DNA of 10,123 nt from Bisporella sp. PMI_857 (GCA_021307315.1 JAJSPD010000284.1:1-10123); one strand, 5' to 3'; shown: positions 1-8,430, counted from the first letter of the stretch. The notes: generated by a model from the sequence alone, not told the origin. Numbers and translations are program-made.

Positions 1-7
1 TTCAAGC

Positions 8-100
8 TGTTACAGGCCAAATGCCAGCCGTAAAGTTTTTCGAGCGCAGCGAGGATCGGGGGTTTGGGGGCTGGCCCCATATAAATACGTGATAACTTAT
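8..100 (+). repeat. Transposon-terminus-like sequence
   Basis: The stretch begins with TGTTACAG and then CAGCCGTAAAGTTTTTCGAGC (25-45), followed by a GC-rich part with two G5 runs and a short GGGGCTGGCCCC inverted repeat (about 69-79). The 25-45 block recurs inverted near the other end of the window (10051-10070) with one substitution and two 1-nt gaps, and TGTWACAG lies outside it in both places. This looks like the end of a DNA transposon. The family is not identified and no target-site duplication can be seen, because the sequence outside is only 7 nt long. Confidence 0.4.
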
Positions 101-152
101 AGAATTGCAAAGCAAGCTTTCTATTTTCGATTGTTACACCTAACGAGCGCCT

Positions 153-380
153 TTATTTTAAAAGCAATAAGTTTGTATAGTAGTTTGCAATACGGTTGTT
201 AAGCTCGAAAACGAGCTTACTGTGAGGGTGGGGGGGTATTGTCACGGTTATCACGTGGTCGGCTCGCTTGCGTTCCTTAACTAGGACTAGTAGCACATGG
301 CCCAAGAACTTTGACTTAGCCGACAGTTTCCGAGATTGTACTTTTTCTTTCCTTGGTTTAGTATTTTTGTATTGAATCAC
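153..380 (-). pseudogene. Short ORF inside transposon-like sequence, possible transposase remnant
   Basis: This is a 75-residue open frame whose first codon is GTG, so it is not a complete eukaryotic gene. Its N-terminal half is Lys/Arg-rich and is followed by a hydrophobic stretch, a basic patch (KERKRADH) and a PPHPHS segment. That order, basic then beta-like then a histidine pair, is loosely like the WRKY/FAR1-type zinc-binding domains at the start of Mutator-like transposases. However, the expected cysteines are absent, so the likeness is weak. It lies between the terminal-like end at 8-100 and the 52-bp array at 463-706, so a decayed element is the most economical explanation. Function is not assigned, and chance openness of a 228-nt frame is possible. 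Confidence 0.2.
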
Positions 381-462
381 CTACAAACCGCCTCGCCAGG
401 CTTACGGGACCGTATTCGTGACAATATATATATTTAAAGTGTGTATAAACTATTATATATAT

Positions 463-706
463 AAATAACTTATGCGTACAAGTTTAGTATTGCGTACAAA
501 TTAGCTGTGCGTATAAATAACTAATGCATACAAGCTTAATATTTCGTACAAATTAGCCGTGCGTACAAATAACTAATGCGTACAATTTAATATTGCGTAC
601 AAACTAGTTGTGCATATAAATAACTCATACATACAAGCTTAGTATTGCGTACAAATTAGTTGTGCGTACAAATAACTCATGCGTACAATTTGATATTGCG
701 TACGCA
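463..706 (+). repeat. 52-bp tandem array with GCGTAC motifs
   Basis: About 4.7 head-to-tail units start with AAATAACT at 463, 515, 567, 618 and 670, giving spacings of 52, 52, 51 and 52. Each unit carries several copies of TGCGTACAA or near variants (GCGTAT, GCATAC), so there is a shorter sub-periodicity within the 52-bp unit. The array ends in the perfect 10-bp palindrome TGCGTACGCA (697-706). AT-rich sequence precedes it at 421-462. Arrays of a short motif inside an element end are typical of subterminal transposase-binding regions, but that role is inferred. Confidence 0.9.
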
Positions 707-1769
707 TATTTTCGTTGCCTGCTATCTCATCTTTGGTTCACCATCGCACAATGCCAGAAACTTTTCCCTTCCTAGACAGTATTAAGTGCTTTAATATGCC
801 GAACCTGTTCACCGATAATATCTAGCCTAGGGCTCCCTGCTTGGCCAACCATGCTATTAATGACAAACATGACTCCTACCATAGGCACGGCAAGTAGCTC
901 CGGTAAGCCCTATATGATGGAAGTTCATGAGAGCTAGTCCAACATACCTCAACTTTCTGTAAGTTTCTCGGTCTACGCCTCCTGATGAAAGTTTCCCGTT
1001 TACGCTCGACCTGGGATACTCTCGGCGGCCTTCGAAACTTGCGTGGAAGTACGGGATGGCGCTGATGTGATAGTCCGAGTCGTCAACCCCCTTCCTTGTC
1101 ATCCAAGCGGACTATTGGTCTTCTTTAGATCAAGGTTATTACTGCTTATGATCCCAGTTACTCTCACTCCATCGCCCTTCGTTGCACCACCAGTAAGCTC
1201 GTCCTCTCCCTTTGGTCTCCTACACGTCATCACCCTACCTCATGGAACTTACTACATCGGCTGCCATATTCTCATCCTTCTTAGAAATTGGGCTGAGTCT
1301 TTTTCTCCTCTCAGGACTCATGATCCTCCAGAAGCGCGAGCAGTATCGGAACTGCTCGTGGATGCTAATGCTGCATGATACAGCCTCAGTCACGGCAACA
1401 CTATATGCAGGATTCGCCGGATCTCCAAGTGCAGATGCCGCTCCCCTAGTCCATTGACTGGGAACTTTCGTAGTGCTAACACCGGAGCGCACGTTAATTT
1501 AGAGTGTCGAGTCGCGCGAATGTTCTTTATGGTCCAATTTGACTGCCACTGATTGGCATCAGAATAACCATAAATCATAGCAACATTTTTTATGCCGCAC
1601 TTCGAGCTTAAGTTGCGGTTTGTCCATCCTCCCAACACCAAGACATCGGATGAGGATATTAGATTGAACGTCATATTTATTTTACCCAATAAACTAGTTA
1701 TTGTTCTCAATAACGAGAATATAATTAATCATTTGCCCTTATAATGCTCCGCGCATCGATCTTCTATAA

Positions 1770-2015
1770 CATCATCACCATTTGTCAGAATTCAAAAAGC
1801 CCCCTACAAGTCACCTCGCTTCAGAGGTCAGAGGATGGGCTTGCACTGTATGTGGAAGGAGGGTGAGAGAGAAATATCTTGAGCTAATATCCTCAGGAAT
1901 TTATGAAGAGTTTCAGGGGGCGCAAGGTGTCTCCGCACTGAAATCGAAGTGTTTAATTTGTGCCCACAGGAAGTTTGCAATATCATTCAGTGTTCGAAAG
2001 TTTCGAGTGTGGTAA
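1770..2015 (+). other. Open frame with two CxxC pairs, unresolved
   Basis: The frame is open from 1770 to the stop at 2013-2015 and has no ATG before the motif. It encodes a CTVCGRR knuckle, about 40 intervening residues rich in charged and aromatic positions (REKYLELI, GIYEEF), then CLICAHRK. Two CxxC pairs at that distance could bind one zinc ion. A CAG that would serve as a splice acceptor (TTTGTCAG, 1781-1788) precedes it, so it could be an internal or last exon of a gene whose other exons I cannot identify. There is no matching donor, promoter or neighbouring exon that I trust, and a chance frame is quite possible. Confidence 0.15.
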
Positions 2016-2659
2016 AGCAGCTCTCCTTCGTAAGGGAAAAAATTTGGCACTGTAAGGAGAGTGGTGGATTCGTTGGTGTCATTTCCAGGGAAGCGCTGTT
2101 GATTGGCGCCCAATGCAGTGGCGACCTCGCCAAATTTTTGTGCTTTCTTGTCTTGCTGAAGGATCGCACAGCTAACTGGATATCAACCGTTAGATGCTGG
2201 CCACACTCAAAGGGTTAGAAACCAACATTCGATCGGGCTTCATTTCCGAGGGATGCTCCCATCAAGCATGGCAAGTAGAGCGGCTGCGGATCTTTCTTTG
2301 AAATCGATTGCAAGCTCCCCAGGCTCGGGATCAGGGAGTCCTAAAGGCCGAGCCATAATATAATTATTCCTACTCCATATTATGAAATGCCTTGCTCCTT
2401 GACAGCCGCAGCGGCCGTACTAAAACCAATCGCTTACTGTAGTAACGTACGCCGTAACCCTTGTAAGGAGAAGACTGGCGCCTAAGAACGGAGAAATATT
2501 GAAACCTAAAGAACTTTCTTCTATTTTTTAATTTAACTTATCTTATCTTAAAAACATTATATTGGTAACAATATTAACACTCTAATACAATATTCTCAAG
2601 CGGCCCATTGTCTGCTCTGTCCGAAGACGTTTCGTTGGAAAGATGGTCATTTGACTTCT

Positions 2660-2725
2660 CAGATGTTGGTGGCTTATTTTCTCAAATGTTAGTGGCATTT
2701 GTCTACTGAATGAAATGTTGGTGGC
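2660..2725 (+). repeat. Three spaced copies of a 14-bp motif
   Basis: CAGATGTTGGTGGC (2660-2673), CAAATGTTAGTGGC (2683-2696) and GAAATGTTGGTGGC (2712-2725) are direct repeats spaced 23 and 29 bp apart. The sequence between them is not repeated. No function is evident. Confidence 0.6.
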
Positions 2726-3439
2726 TATCTTCCCTTGGATTTCGGCCATGCTCGATTGCTATATTCGTCTGGGAGGAACACTTATTCCCTGCGATGTTTT
2801 TATTGTTAGAAGTGATTTCGAATATTCATCCAATGAACAACGGCCGGCTGGGGGCTTCAGAAACAGCTCCAGTTGGTAATTCCTCATCCAGCCTACGAGT
2901 TTTCCCATCAAGATACAGGGGCAGAACTTGATCTTATTTATCATCAAATTTTGTGGGACAGAATCTTATTCATTATCTTGTCGTCTCTGATGTATAACTT
3001 TCTCATCTTAACTTCCACTGCAAGAAACCCAGCTTCTTCCTTAGATGCTGGTGTGGTGCTAGTTACAAAATAATATTGTCACTCTTGCTCCTCTTCCTAT
3101 ATACCAAACGGGTGGCTGTGTTTCAGCACCAGAATGATATCAACTTCCAAGATACTTGTTCTGTTAACGGCTGTGTCGAGGGAGGATCTCATGCCCAGCC
3201 TTTAAGGTTGTATTATTCCTCAGATGCTATTTTTTGCATGGCTTTCAGTTCAAAGCTCTTCCTGGGAGCAATCTTGAGGATTTTCAGACTCAACTGCAAG
3301 GCGGTCATCTCTAGACCAGGTTATGTTTCCGAAGGACATACCATCTAAGCCGCTTCCTATAGGGAAATCCGCAGTATTAGGAGGCCATCTCAAAATTAGT
3401 TTTGTGTACAAGTACTTTGGCAAGCAATCGCCGTCTAGG

Positions 3440-3447
3440 TATAAGAA
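3440..3447 (+). promoter_or_regulatory. Possible TATA box of the secreted-protein gene
   Basis: TATAAGAA lies about 290 bp before the chosen ATG. It precedes a pyrimidine/CA-rich stretch from about 3470 that resembles a fungal transcription start and leader. The match is short and the leader it implies is long, so this is tentative. Confidence 0.3.
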
Positions 3448-3490
3448 GGTTCAGTTTCCCAATGCTAAGTTCATCATCACATCATCCCAT

Positions 3491-3544
3491 CTTCACATCT
3501 TCACATCTTCACATCTTCACATCTTCACATCTTCACATCTTCAC
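3491..3544 (+). repeat. 8-bp microsatellite (CTTCACAT)n
   Basis: Six perfect CTTCACAT units at 3491-3538 are followed by a partial seventh (CTTCAC). The array sits in the presumed 5' leader of the gene starting at 3734. It stays open in the same frame as that gene, which artificially lengthens the frame upstream to an ATG at 3323. Arrays like this vary in length between isolates and could change leader length or promoter spacing. Confidence 0.95.
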
Positions 3545-3733
3545 TTTATTATTATTCACTTCACAGCATCATCATCTACCTTACCACATCGCCCAAGCCA
3601 CGATCTCTCAAGTTCGCTCAATCCGAATTTCCGCGCCAGTTCTATTCTTACCCACACAGCTCTGAACAGCAACCACCTCAAAAAGGTTTTACCAAACGGT
3701 TTTATCGGTATCCAACACTATCTAGCCATCACT

Positions 3734-4180
3734 ATGTATCTCTCCAGCGTCGCCATTATCATTACTTCCTGCCTCGCTATTATAGCATGTGCAGCCCCAG
3801 CCAACAATCTGGAATCGCCGCCGGAATTGACAGAGAAGGGCCTCCAAAAAAATGGGAACACAAACGCCGGCATTGGCAATAACCATATGATAGAAAGAGG
3901 TATTTTTGATGGTAAATCAAAAAAGAAGGGTGGCAAGAAGGATGACAAGAAGAAGGACAAGAAGAAGGACAAGGGGAAGGACAAGGACGAGGACGGGGAC
4001 CAGAACAAGCAATCTTATTACAAAGCCGTGACGGCTGAGGAATTTTGTGGGGGTTATACGTGTCGGACTGGCTACGATGAGGACTGCCAATTCATCACGG
4101 GGGAACTCCTGAGCACGGAGAAGGTTACATGTGGCAGGTGCGTACAAAGTCTGGATGGCTCCTTTCGCTGTTCTCCTTAA
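3734..4180 (+). CDS. Small secreted cysteine-rich protein (effector candidate)
   Basis: The protein has 148 residues and no intron. The start at 3734 is chosen because it places a classic signal peptide at the N-terminus: a short polar start, the hydrophobic core VAIIITSCLAIIA (residues 6-18), and a small-residue cleavage region ACAAPA (18-23). An upstream in-frame ATG (3323) would bury this peptide behind translated microsatellite. The mature part has a polar linker, a Lys/Asp-rich low-complexity tract (about 61-90) and a C-terminal module with six cysteines (105, 110, 118, 133, 136, 146; spacing C-x4-C-x7-C-x14-C-x2-C-x9-C), enough for three disulfides. No catalytic motif is visible and I do not recognise the family. 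Secretion is a strong inference. A role in host interaction is only suggested by size, cysteines and the repeat-rich setting. A basic processed spacer before a disulfide-bonded domain is another reading. Confidence 0.8.
   Translation: MYLSSVAIIITSCLAIIACAAPANNLESPPELTEKGLQKNGNTNAGIGNNHMIERGIFDGKSKKKGGKKDDKKKDKKKDKGKDKDEDGDQNKQSYYKAVTAEEFCGGYTCRTGYDEDCQFITGELLSTEKVTCGRCVQSLDGSFRCSP
3944..3985 (+). repeat. 12-bp coding minisatellite (KKD repeat)
   Basis: GACAAGAAGAAG occurs twice exactly (3944-3955, 3956-3967), then as GACAAGGGGAAG (3968-3979), then as a half unit. In frame it encodes D-K-K-K units in the middle of the secreted protein. The period is a multiple of three, so unit gain or loss would alter spacer length without breaking the cysteine module. 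Confidence 0.85.
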
Positions 4181-4769
4181 GAGGGATGAACGCATCTTTC
4201 ATATTTAAGGGATACTCGGAGCTGGGTACTGGTGCTTTGTGAGGAGCTTGTAACTAAAGATTGTATCACATGTTTTGCTTGGGGTTTTTGCATGGGTTTC
4301 TGGATTTCTGGATTTCATGGGCATTACGTTTGATTGTCAAAATGGGGTACTATAGATTGTTGAATGCATTTATTAGGAGTTTTTGCTTGGGTTAAAAAGA
4401 ATAAAAAAAAATTGAGTCACTTAGTTGTGCTGAACTTTTTAGGCTCTTAAAATTTAGGTTCCACGTTTTACTGACGTATTATGGACGTGAACACCAAAAT
4501 TACACTGCAGGCACATTTTGCAGCGGATTCTTATCATGCAAAATTCAAGAGCGGCGACAAAGCTTATCCACAGTATCTCCGGAAATAGGTCGGCGCTTCC
4601 AGAGTCTACTTTTGGGTCACTGTGTGACAGTGACTATCCATTGGAGCGCTTAGGAGACCCTCACCGAGATCTCACAGCCCCTAGTCACCAGTCAATTTTT
4701 TAACCCAACAGTTTGTTGAGGTCTTATGTATTTCTCCAGCCCTCTTTTGTCTTTCTCACAATATCAACG
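4181..4769. other. Spacer between secreted-protein gene and propeller gene
   Basis: This holds the 3' region of the upstream gene and the promoter/leader of the downstream one. The 40-50 nt before the ATG at 4770 are pyrimidine-rich (TTTCTCCAGCCCTCTTTTG), as is usual for fungal leaders. A 61-codon frame at 4518-4703 is open but has no features and is not called. Confidence 0.5.
4400..4405 (+). terminator. Possible polyadenylation signal
   Basis: AATAAA followed by a run of A lies 220 bp after the stop of the secreted-protein gene. It is the only canonical hexamer I see in the spacer. Fungal poly(A) sites often lack it, so this is moderate evidence. Confidence 0.35.
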
Positions 4770-5960
4770 ATGGAACCAGTCTCAACATTCTCCTCGGATC
4801 TCAATCTACCCCGCGGTCTCTTTCTTGCCTCTTCTTATATTGTGGTACCCAGCCAGTGTCATGGCACTCTAGTTCTTAATAATTCAGGAGAATTGAATCA
4901 TAAAATCGAAACTGGCAGTCAACTCGCCTTCAACACATGCCAGGAGAACATCTTTGTCGCCACAGACGCATGGAAGGAGCCTGGGTCGTGCATTCGAGTT
5001 TTCGATCTAGATCAAAAGTAAATATACAGCACTCATACTTCCCGAGACACAGATAGATAACAAAATTAAAGACAGGAAGAAAGAAGTCTTACGGGCCCAG
5101 ATGGAAAAAATCATCAATGGTCTCTGCTCCAACTTAGCAACGATGCCAAGATTTTGGCCGTGGGAACTCATCATGGTGAGGTTATGATTTGGAATCTTGA
5201 CTCCAGAATTTCCACTCCCAGCAAGATACTATCAGTCGATACAGACGTCGTCCTCGTTATGAAAATTCACGAAGGAAAGCTCATCACCAGCAATAAATGC
5301 GGAACTATCCAAATCTGGGACCTGTTCACGGGAGCTTATTCACATACCTTCCAAGGCAATTTGAAGTGGGTTACAACCGCACATTTTGACCAGGATAGCA
5401 GGATGGCAACTTCAGATTTTGGAGGGTTGACCAAAGTTTGGAATTTTAAAGATGGGTGAGTCCAGGATAATTAAAGTCAACAAATCACTAAGCATACTGA
5501 CATGCCAAGTTCATGTTGCCTTACCTTTGACTTACAATCGAAGAATTCCCCCTCATTTTTCTTCACGAGAGATAAATTTGTCGCGATGCCTTGGGAAGGT
5601 CCGTTTTACGTTTGGAATCGAGTAACATTGGTATTGGAACGAGTTGTTCCGAACTCTTGTAAGGATGTTGGTCGGCAAGGTATCTGGACTGGAGATGGGA
5701 ATATCATTATCACTTCTGGGTTCGACAGCAAGACTACTATCCAAGTATGGGACTTGGATTGCGATAATGAACAGCCGCTTCTAAAGGTGCCTGTATTCGG
5801 ATTGGTGTCGCGTTTGAAGAGTGATGATAAAATGGTTGTAGTATTGTCAATGATTAAAGGTGTCACATTCTTCAGCAATACAGCTGTTGGACCTGAGTTT
5901 AGAGTTGAGATTTGGAATATGGATACTATCGTCAACGAGGCTAAGATTTTTCGGAAATGA
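4770..5960 (+). CDS. WD40-repeat beta-propeller protein, three exons
   Basis: Exons are 4770-5017, about 5084-5455 and 5510-5960, giving 356 residues. Intron 2 (5456-5509) has donor GTGAGT, branch TACTGAC and acceptor AAG. Intron 1 has donor GTAAAT at 5018; the reading frame requires an acceptor at 5083 or 5086 (adjacent AAG AAG), because the better-looking CAG at 5075 is out of frame. Seven WD-type terminal strands are visible: CIRVFDL (74-80), VMIWNL (116-121), IQIWDL (158-163), TKVWNF (199-204), FYVWNR (239-244), IQVWDL (284-289) and VEIWNM (339-344). They fit one closed seven-bladed propeller. The first blade has F for W. WD40 propellers are protein-binding scaffolds. Many fungal relatives carry an N-terminal F-box; here the protein starts directly with blade sequence, so ubiquitin-ligase function cannot be claimed. 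No F-box or extra domain is seen upstream. Confidence 0.88.
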
Positions 5961-7615
5961 ATATTTCGGGTTAGAACTTGTATGTCTCTTTTGAATTCTA
6001 GAAATCTGGTTTAGATGCCCGTTGTCTCCTTTTGAATCACGCAAGCTGGTTGTATGTCATGACATTATCGATCCCTTTAAATTTGGAATTTTAAGTACAT
6101 GATTCTTTATGTTGAAGACATGAGCTGTGAGAAGGTCGAGGACGAAGTGTTGGAAAGAGTGCTGCTTACAGCCTCATTGTCTCTATTGTGGCGTGATGGA
6201 TCTCTTCCTATGGGTTCATAATTTGATTTAGTGTTGCCGACGTTACGAATCAAGGGGGTACCGATGAGTATTAAAGCCAACGGTCCGGTAGACCAGTATT
6301 AGATTTCCCTCTCATCTATCTCTATGCTTTGGTAGTATCATAATTTTCACGCGCCACTCTTTCTTGCACTTTTCTTTTCATGCATTTCATTATTTTTTCA
6401 CAACCTTAGTTCCAGCTGGTATTGGAAGTGTCCAGTAGCCTGTAGTTATCTGAAAAACAAGCTCCCGTCCATCAGAAGAGACCCAGAAACCACAACCTGC
6501 ATTGATGTGCGCTGCTGCTAACGATAGTTACATAAGAACACTTTCTACACATTCGTTTCGCATTTCACAAATATATCCACCTCGCTTAATCCATTCCACA
6601 CCCCCCTGAGATCTGTTCTTGCTGCCACTGCCGCTGTATCTCTAGAGCTTCATCTTCCTGTAGATAGCCGATACATTGCTTGCCAGTCCAGGATCGGATA
6701 CTACGCCTCTATTAGGACGAGCTGTATATTTTGGCGTCGGACCAGTTATGCATACACCTGCACAAGGACAGCGTGCTGTCCCGGAGCATTCCATCCTCAG
6801 GGGTCGGATGTTCAGACCCGTGGCTATGAGACTCATAGCAGGCAGGGAGGTCAGGAACGTCAAGCAGAAATCACATCTATTATCCTCGATGGCTGGCCAT
6901 ATGTCCAGGATTACTCCGAGAAGTCGGTGCCGAGCAACTAAACTTGCTTCGCCCAGCTGTCTTCTCCCAGTTCCCCACTTGAGGGCATATTTATATACTA
7001 CCTTTGAACGTCAACTGTGTCCCAGGGGCTCAGTCAGGCAGATTCCATCTATTGAAATGAATTGAAATGGGAACAGACGACCAATCATGTGGGTGAAAAT
7101 AAGCGAGCATTTATGCAGGTCCCCCTCTAAGTCTCGAGCCTTTTCTCTACTGGAAATAACCGATCCTCCAACGCCGGGAATGTGCCAGCACCGTACTGAA
7201 CAGGTTCTAGTGCAAGGCGCTTTCAGCAAAGACGTGCTCGGCACCGGCCTCTCCGACAATTCGAATACAGCAACTGTACCTTTATAACCAGGGAATAAAA
7301 GGGACAGGGATGAGAAGGAGAAGGGCCTCATCTACGGCTAGTAGATCAGCTCAGGTCTTAACAGCTCCACTGTGATCTCGTCTCTTGTTTTCGACTTGCG
7401 TAAAAAAGGGAAGGATTTTATGATACCTCAGTGGTACGAGTTGAAGCAGGATTGTTCCAAGAAGTAGCAATATGAAAATTATTCAAGAAAGACTATACTT
7501 GATTTATATATACTTTACGTAAGGAAAATGCCCCATCTTCCATGCTCGACTGCCCTGCTCTACCTTCCAAAAAAGGATCATCATCCCCTTGTCCGCAGAT
7601 TCTATCATTGCTAGC
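5961..7615. other. Gene-poor spacer, no supported gene
   Basis: It contains the 3' region of the propeller gene and then mixed-composition sequence. A TATATAAATATG motif on the minus strand (6988-6999) and a 12-bp inverted repeat CGGTGCCGAGCA (6925-6936) / TGCTCGGCACCG (7235-7246) are present. Open frames on both strands at 6642-7331 overlap one another and lack domains, so none is called. The nearest candidate is a 106-codon minus-strand frame starting with ATG at 7331, whose hydrophobic start and five cysteines are not enough to support a gene. Confidence 0.45.
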
Positions 7616-8085
7616 TTACTCTTGACGCCCGCGTTTCTTGCTCGGGCCCTCAGAATCCGAAGCAGCTTCAATTTTGCTTTTTTCAAGCTGCTCCTTCAAA
7701 CTGTTTTTCTGAGCTTTCATATCTATATATGACTGCTCTATCTCGCGGGCATTACTCCTTAGATCCTGAATTTTGACTGTTTAACATTAATAAAATGAGC
7801 AAATCAAAGTAAAATCAGAGGTCTCACATTCTAACCTCCAATTGGTGTCTAGTTTACATGTCAGTAATATTCTCGACACATTGCTAAATTCACTCAGCTT
7901 TCATACCTTTGAGTTTGTCGTTCTCCACCTAAAGCCAGTCTATACGTGCTTTGCCATCTCGTTAGCTGAAGGGTATAAAAAGCAGCCAGGTATATAACTT
8001 ACCTTTCATATTTCCCTTCTCTGCCTGAAGGGTCTCCAGAGTCTGCTGGAGCTGAAAATTCCTCCTCTCAGTGTGCTGACAGCTT
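7616..8085 (-). pseudogene. 3' end of a leucine-zipper/coiled-coil gene, truncated by a transposon
   Basis: Read on the minus strand, exons are 8075 (or slightly higher) to 8003, 7928-7907, 7848-7828 and 7776-7616. Introns are 7929-8002 (GTAAGT, branch CTAAC), 7849-7906 (GTATGA, branch CTGAC) and 7777-7827 (GTGAGA). The product starts QHTERRNFQLQQTLETLQ, continues through VENDKLK and DTNWRLE, and ends with SDSEGPSKKRGRQE before the stop, the last a likely nuclear-localisation-type basic tail. Eight successive heptad d-positions are L, L, L, L, L, I, M and L, a long parallel-coil signature. Joining the first two exons with the GT donor is off by one base: an extra A in GAAAG near 8003-8007 would explain it. 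A GC donor at 8024 would restore frame and drop exactly one heptad. 5' coding sequence is missing; hAT sequence begins at about 8084. No family is assigned. Confidence 0.65.
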
Positions 8086-8094
8086 TGATTAATT

Positions 8095-8114
8095 GATTAA
8101 TAGACCTATTAATC
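8095..8114. repeat. Perfect 9-bp-arm hairpin in copy 1 subterminus
   Basis: GATTAATAG (8095-8103), a 2-nt AC centre and CTATTAATC (8106-8114) form a perfect inverted repeat. The equivalent site in copy 2 is 8713-8732 with 7-bp arms. These are candidate transposase-binding sites, by analogy with hAT subterminal repeats. Confidence 0.7.
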
Positions 8115-8201
8115 AAAATCAAATCAAATCAGAGCATGTATTAATCAAGTCTAACTCAATTAGGAAGGCGGTAAGCCGAAAAAGCGATTTTTGTTGGCAG
8201 A

Positions 8202-8216
8202 ATTCTAGAATGTTCT
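8202..8216. promoter_or_regulatory. Heat-shock-element-like array, copy 1 distal
   Basis: ATTCT AGAAT GTTCT is three contiguous 5-bp units in the nTTCn/nGAAn/nTTCn pattern bound by heat-shock factor trimers. It lies about 95 bp upstream of the TATA box of the copy 1 transposase. Confidence 0.5.
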
Positions 8217-8282
8217 AGTTTTTTCTGGCTTTTTATTACTAACAACTTAATTATTAATTATTTGATTTGTAAACTAATAAAC

Positions 8283-8297
8283 CGAAGTTTCTAGAAT
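8283..8297. promoter_or_regulatory. Heat-shock-element-like array, copy 1 proximal
   Basis: CGAAG TTTCT AGAAT is again three perfect contiguous nGAAn/nTTCn/nGAAn units, ending 12 bp before the TATA box. The homologous site in copy 2 (8954-8968) has the same position. Confidence 0.55.
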
Positions 8298-8309
8298 TTA
8301 TATTTTTGC

Positions 8310-8317
8310 TATATAAG
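8310..8317 (+). promoter_or_regulatory. TATA box, hAT copy 1
   Basis: TATATAAG lies 121 bp upstream of the transposase ATG at 8431. TATATAAA occupies the matching place, 116 bp upstream of the ATG, in copy 2. Confidence 0.55.
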
Positions 8318-8430
8318 CATTGATTTTTTCCACATCGACTTTTTTTATTTCAAGTTATTTGCATTACAATTTATATATAACGCAACTTGTTTATTATTCA
8401 ATTTACTTATACTATATTATATATAACACA

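Larger units (their letters stand above)
711..3322. other. Gene-poor stretch, no supported gene
   Basis: Both strands contain only short overlapping frames (60-110 codons), many lacking an ATG. None has a continuous domain, a credible splice pattern or a recognisable family. Base composition is mixed rather than strongly AT-rich, so the stretch is not a RIP-decayed repeat of the sort seen at 8084-9718. It may hold eroded gene fragments or unannotated non-coding transcription. I see no tRNA, rRNA or terminal repeat in it. Confidence 0.5.

Noticed and set aside
421..710. Spaced direct repeats considered as a CRISPR-like array
   Set aside because: Units are contiguous tandem copies with internal sub-repeats and no unique spacers, in a eukaryotic context.
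857..1102. Minus-strand 81-codon frame
   Set aside because: It overlaps plus-strand frames of similar length and has no domain, no splice support and no compositional signal.
1043..1457. Plus-strand overlapping frames with a hydrophobic, membrane-like segment
   Set aside because: Two different frames are open over the same bases, no start is convincing, and upstream in-frame stops occur. The hydrophobicity follows from C/T-rich composition.
1390..1674. Minus-strand 94-codon frame from an ATG at 1674, with a GYSDANQW segment
   Set aside because: It was considered as a retrotransposon RNase H or lectin fragment. The surrounding conserved residues of either family are missing.
3323..3733. In-frame upstream extension of the secreted-protein gene to an ATG at 3323
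   Set aside because: It would translate the 8-bp microsatellite and place the signal peptide in the middle of the protein. The region looks like a leader.
5553..6044. Minus-strand frames opposite the third exon of the propeller gene
   Set aside because: They are antisense shadows of a well-supported coding exon.
6642..7065. Overlapping frames on both strands, the minus one with closely spaced cysteines
   Set aside because: No signal peptide, no ATG in good position and no matching introns. A minus-strand TATA-like motif at 6988-6999 alone is insufficient.
7011..7331. Minus-strand 106-codon ATG frame with five cysteines
   Set aside because: The N-terminus is only weakly hydrophobic and lacks a cleavage region. 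There is no family resemblance and no other gene signals.
7504..7686. Basic minus-strand 60-codon frame
   Set aside because: It is an alternative-frame shadow of the last exon of the coiled-coil gene.
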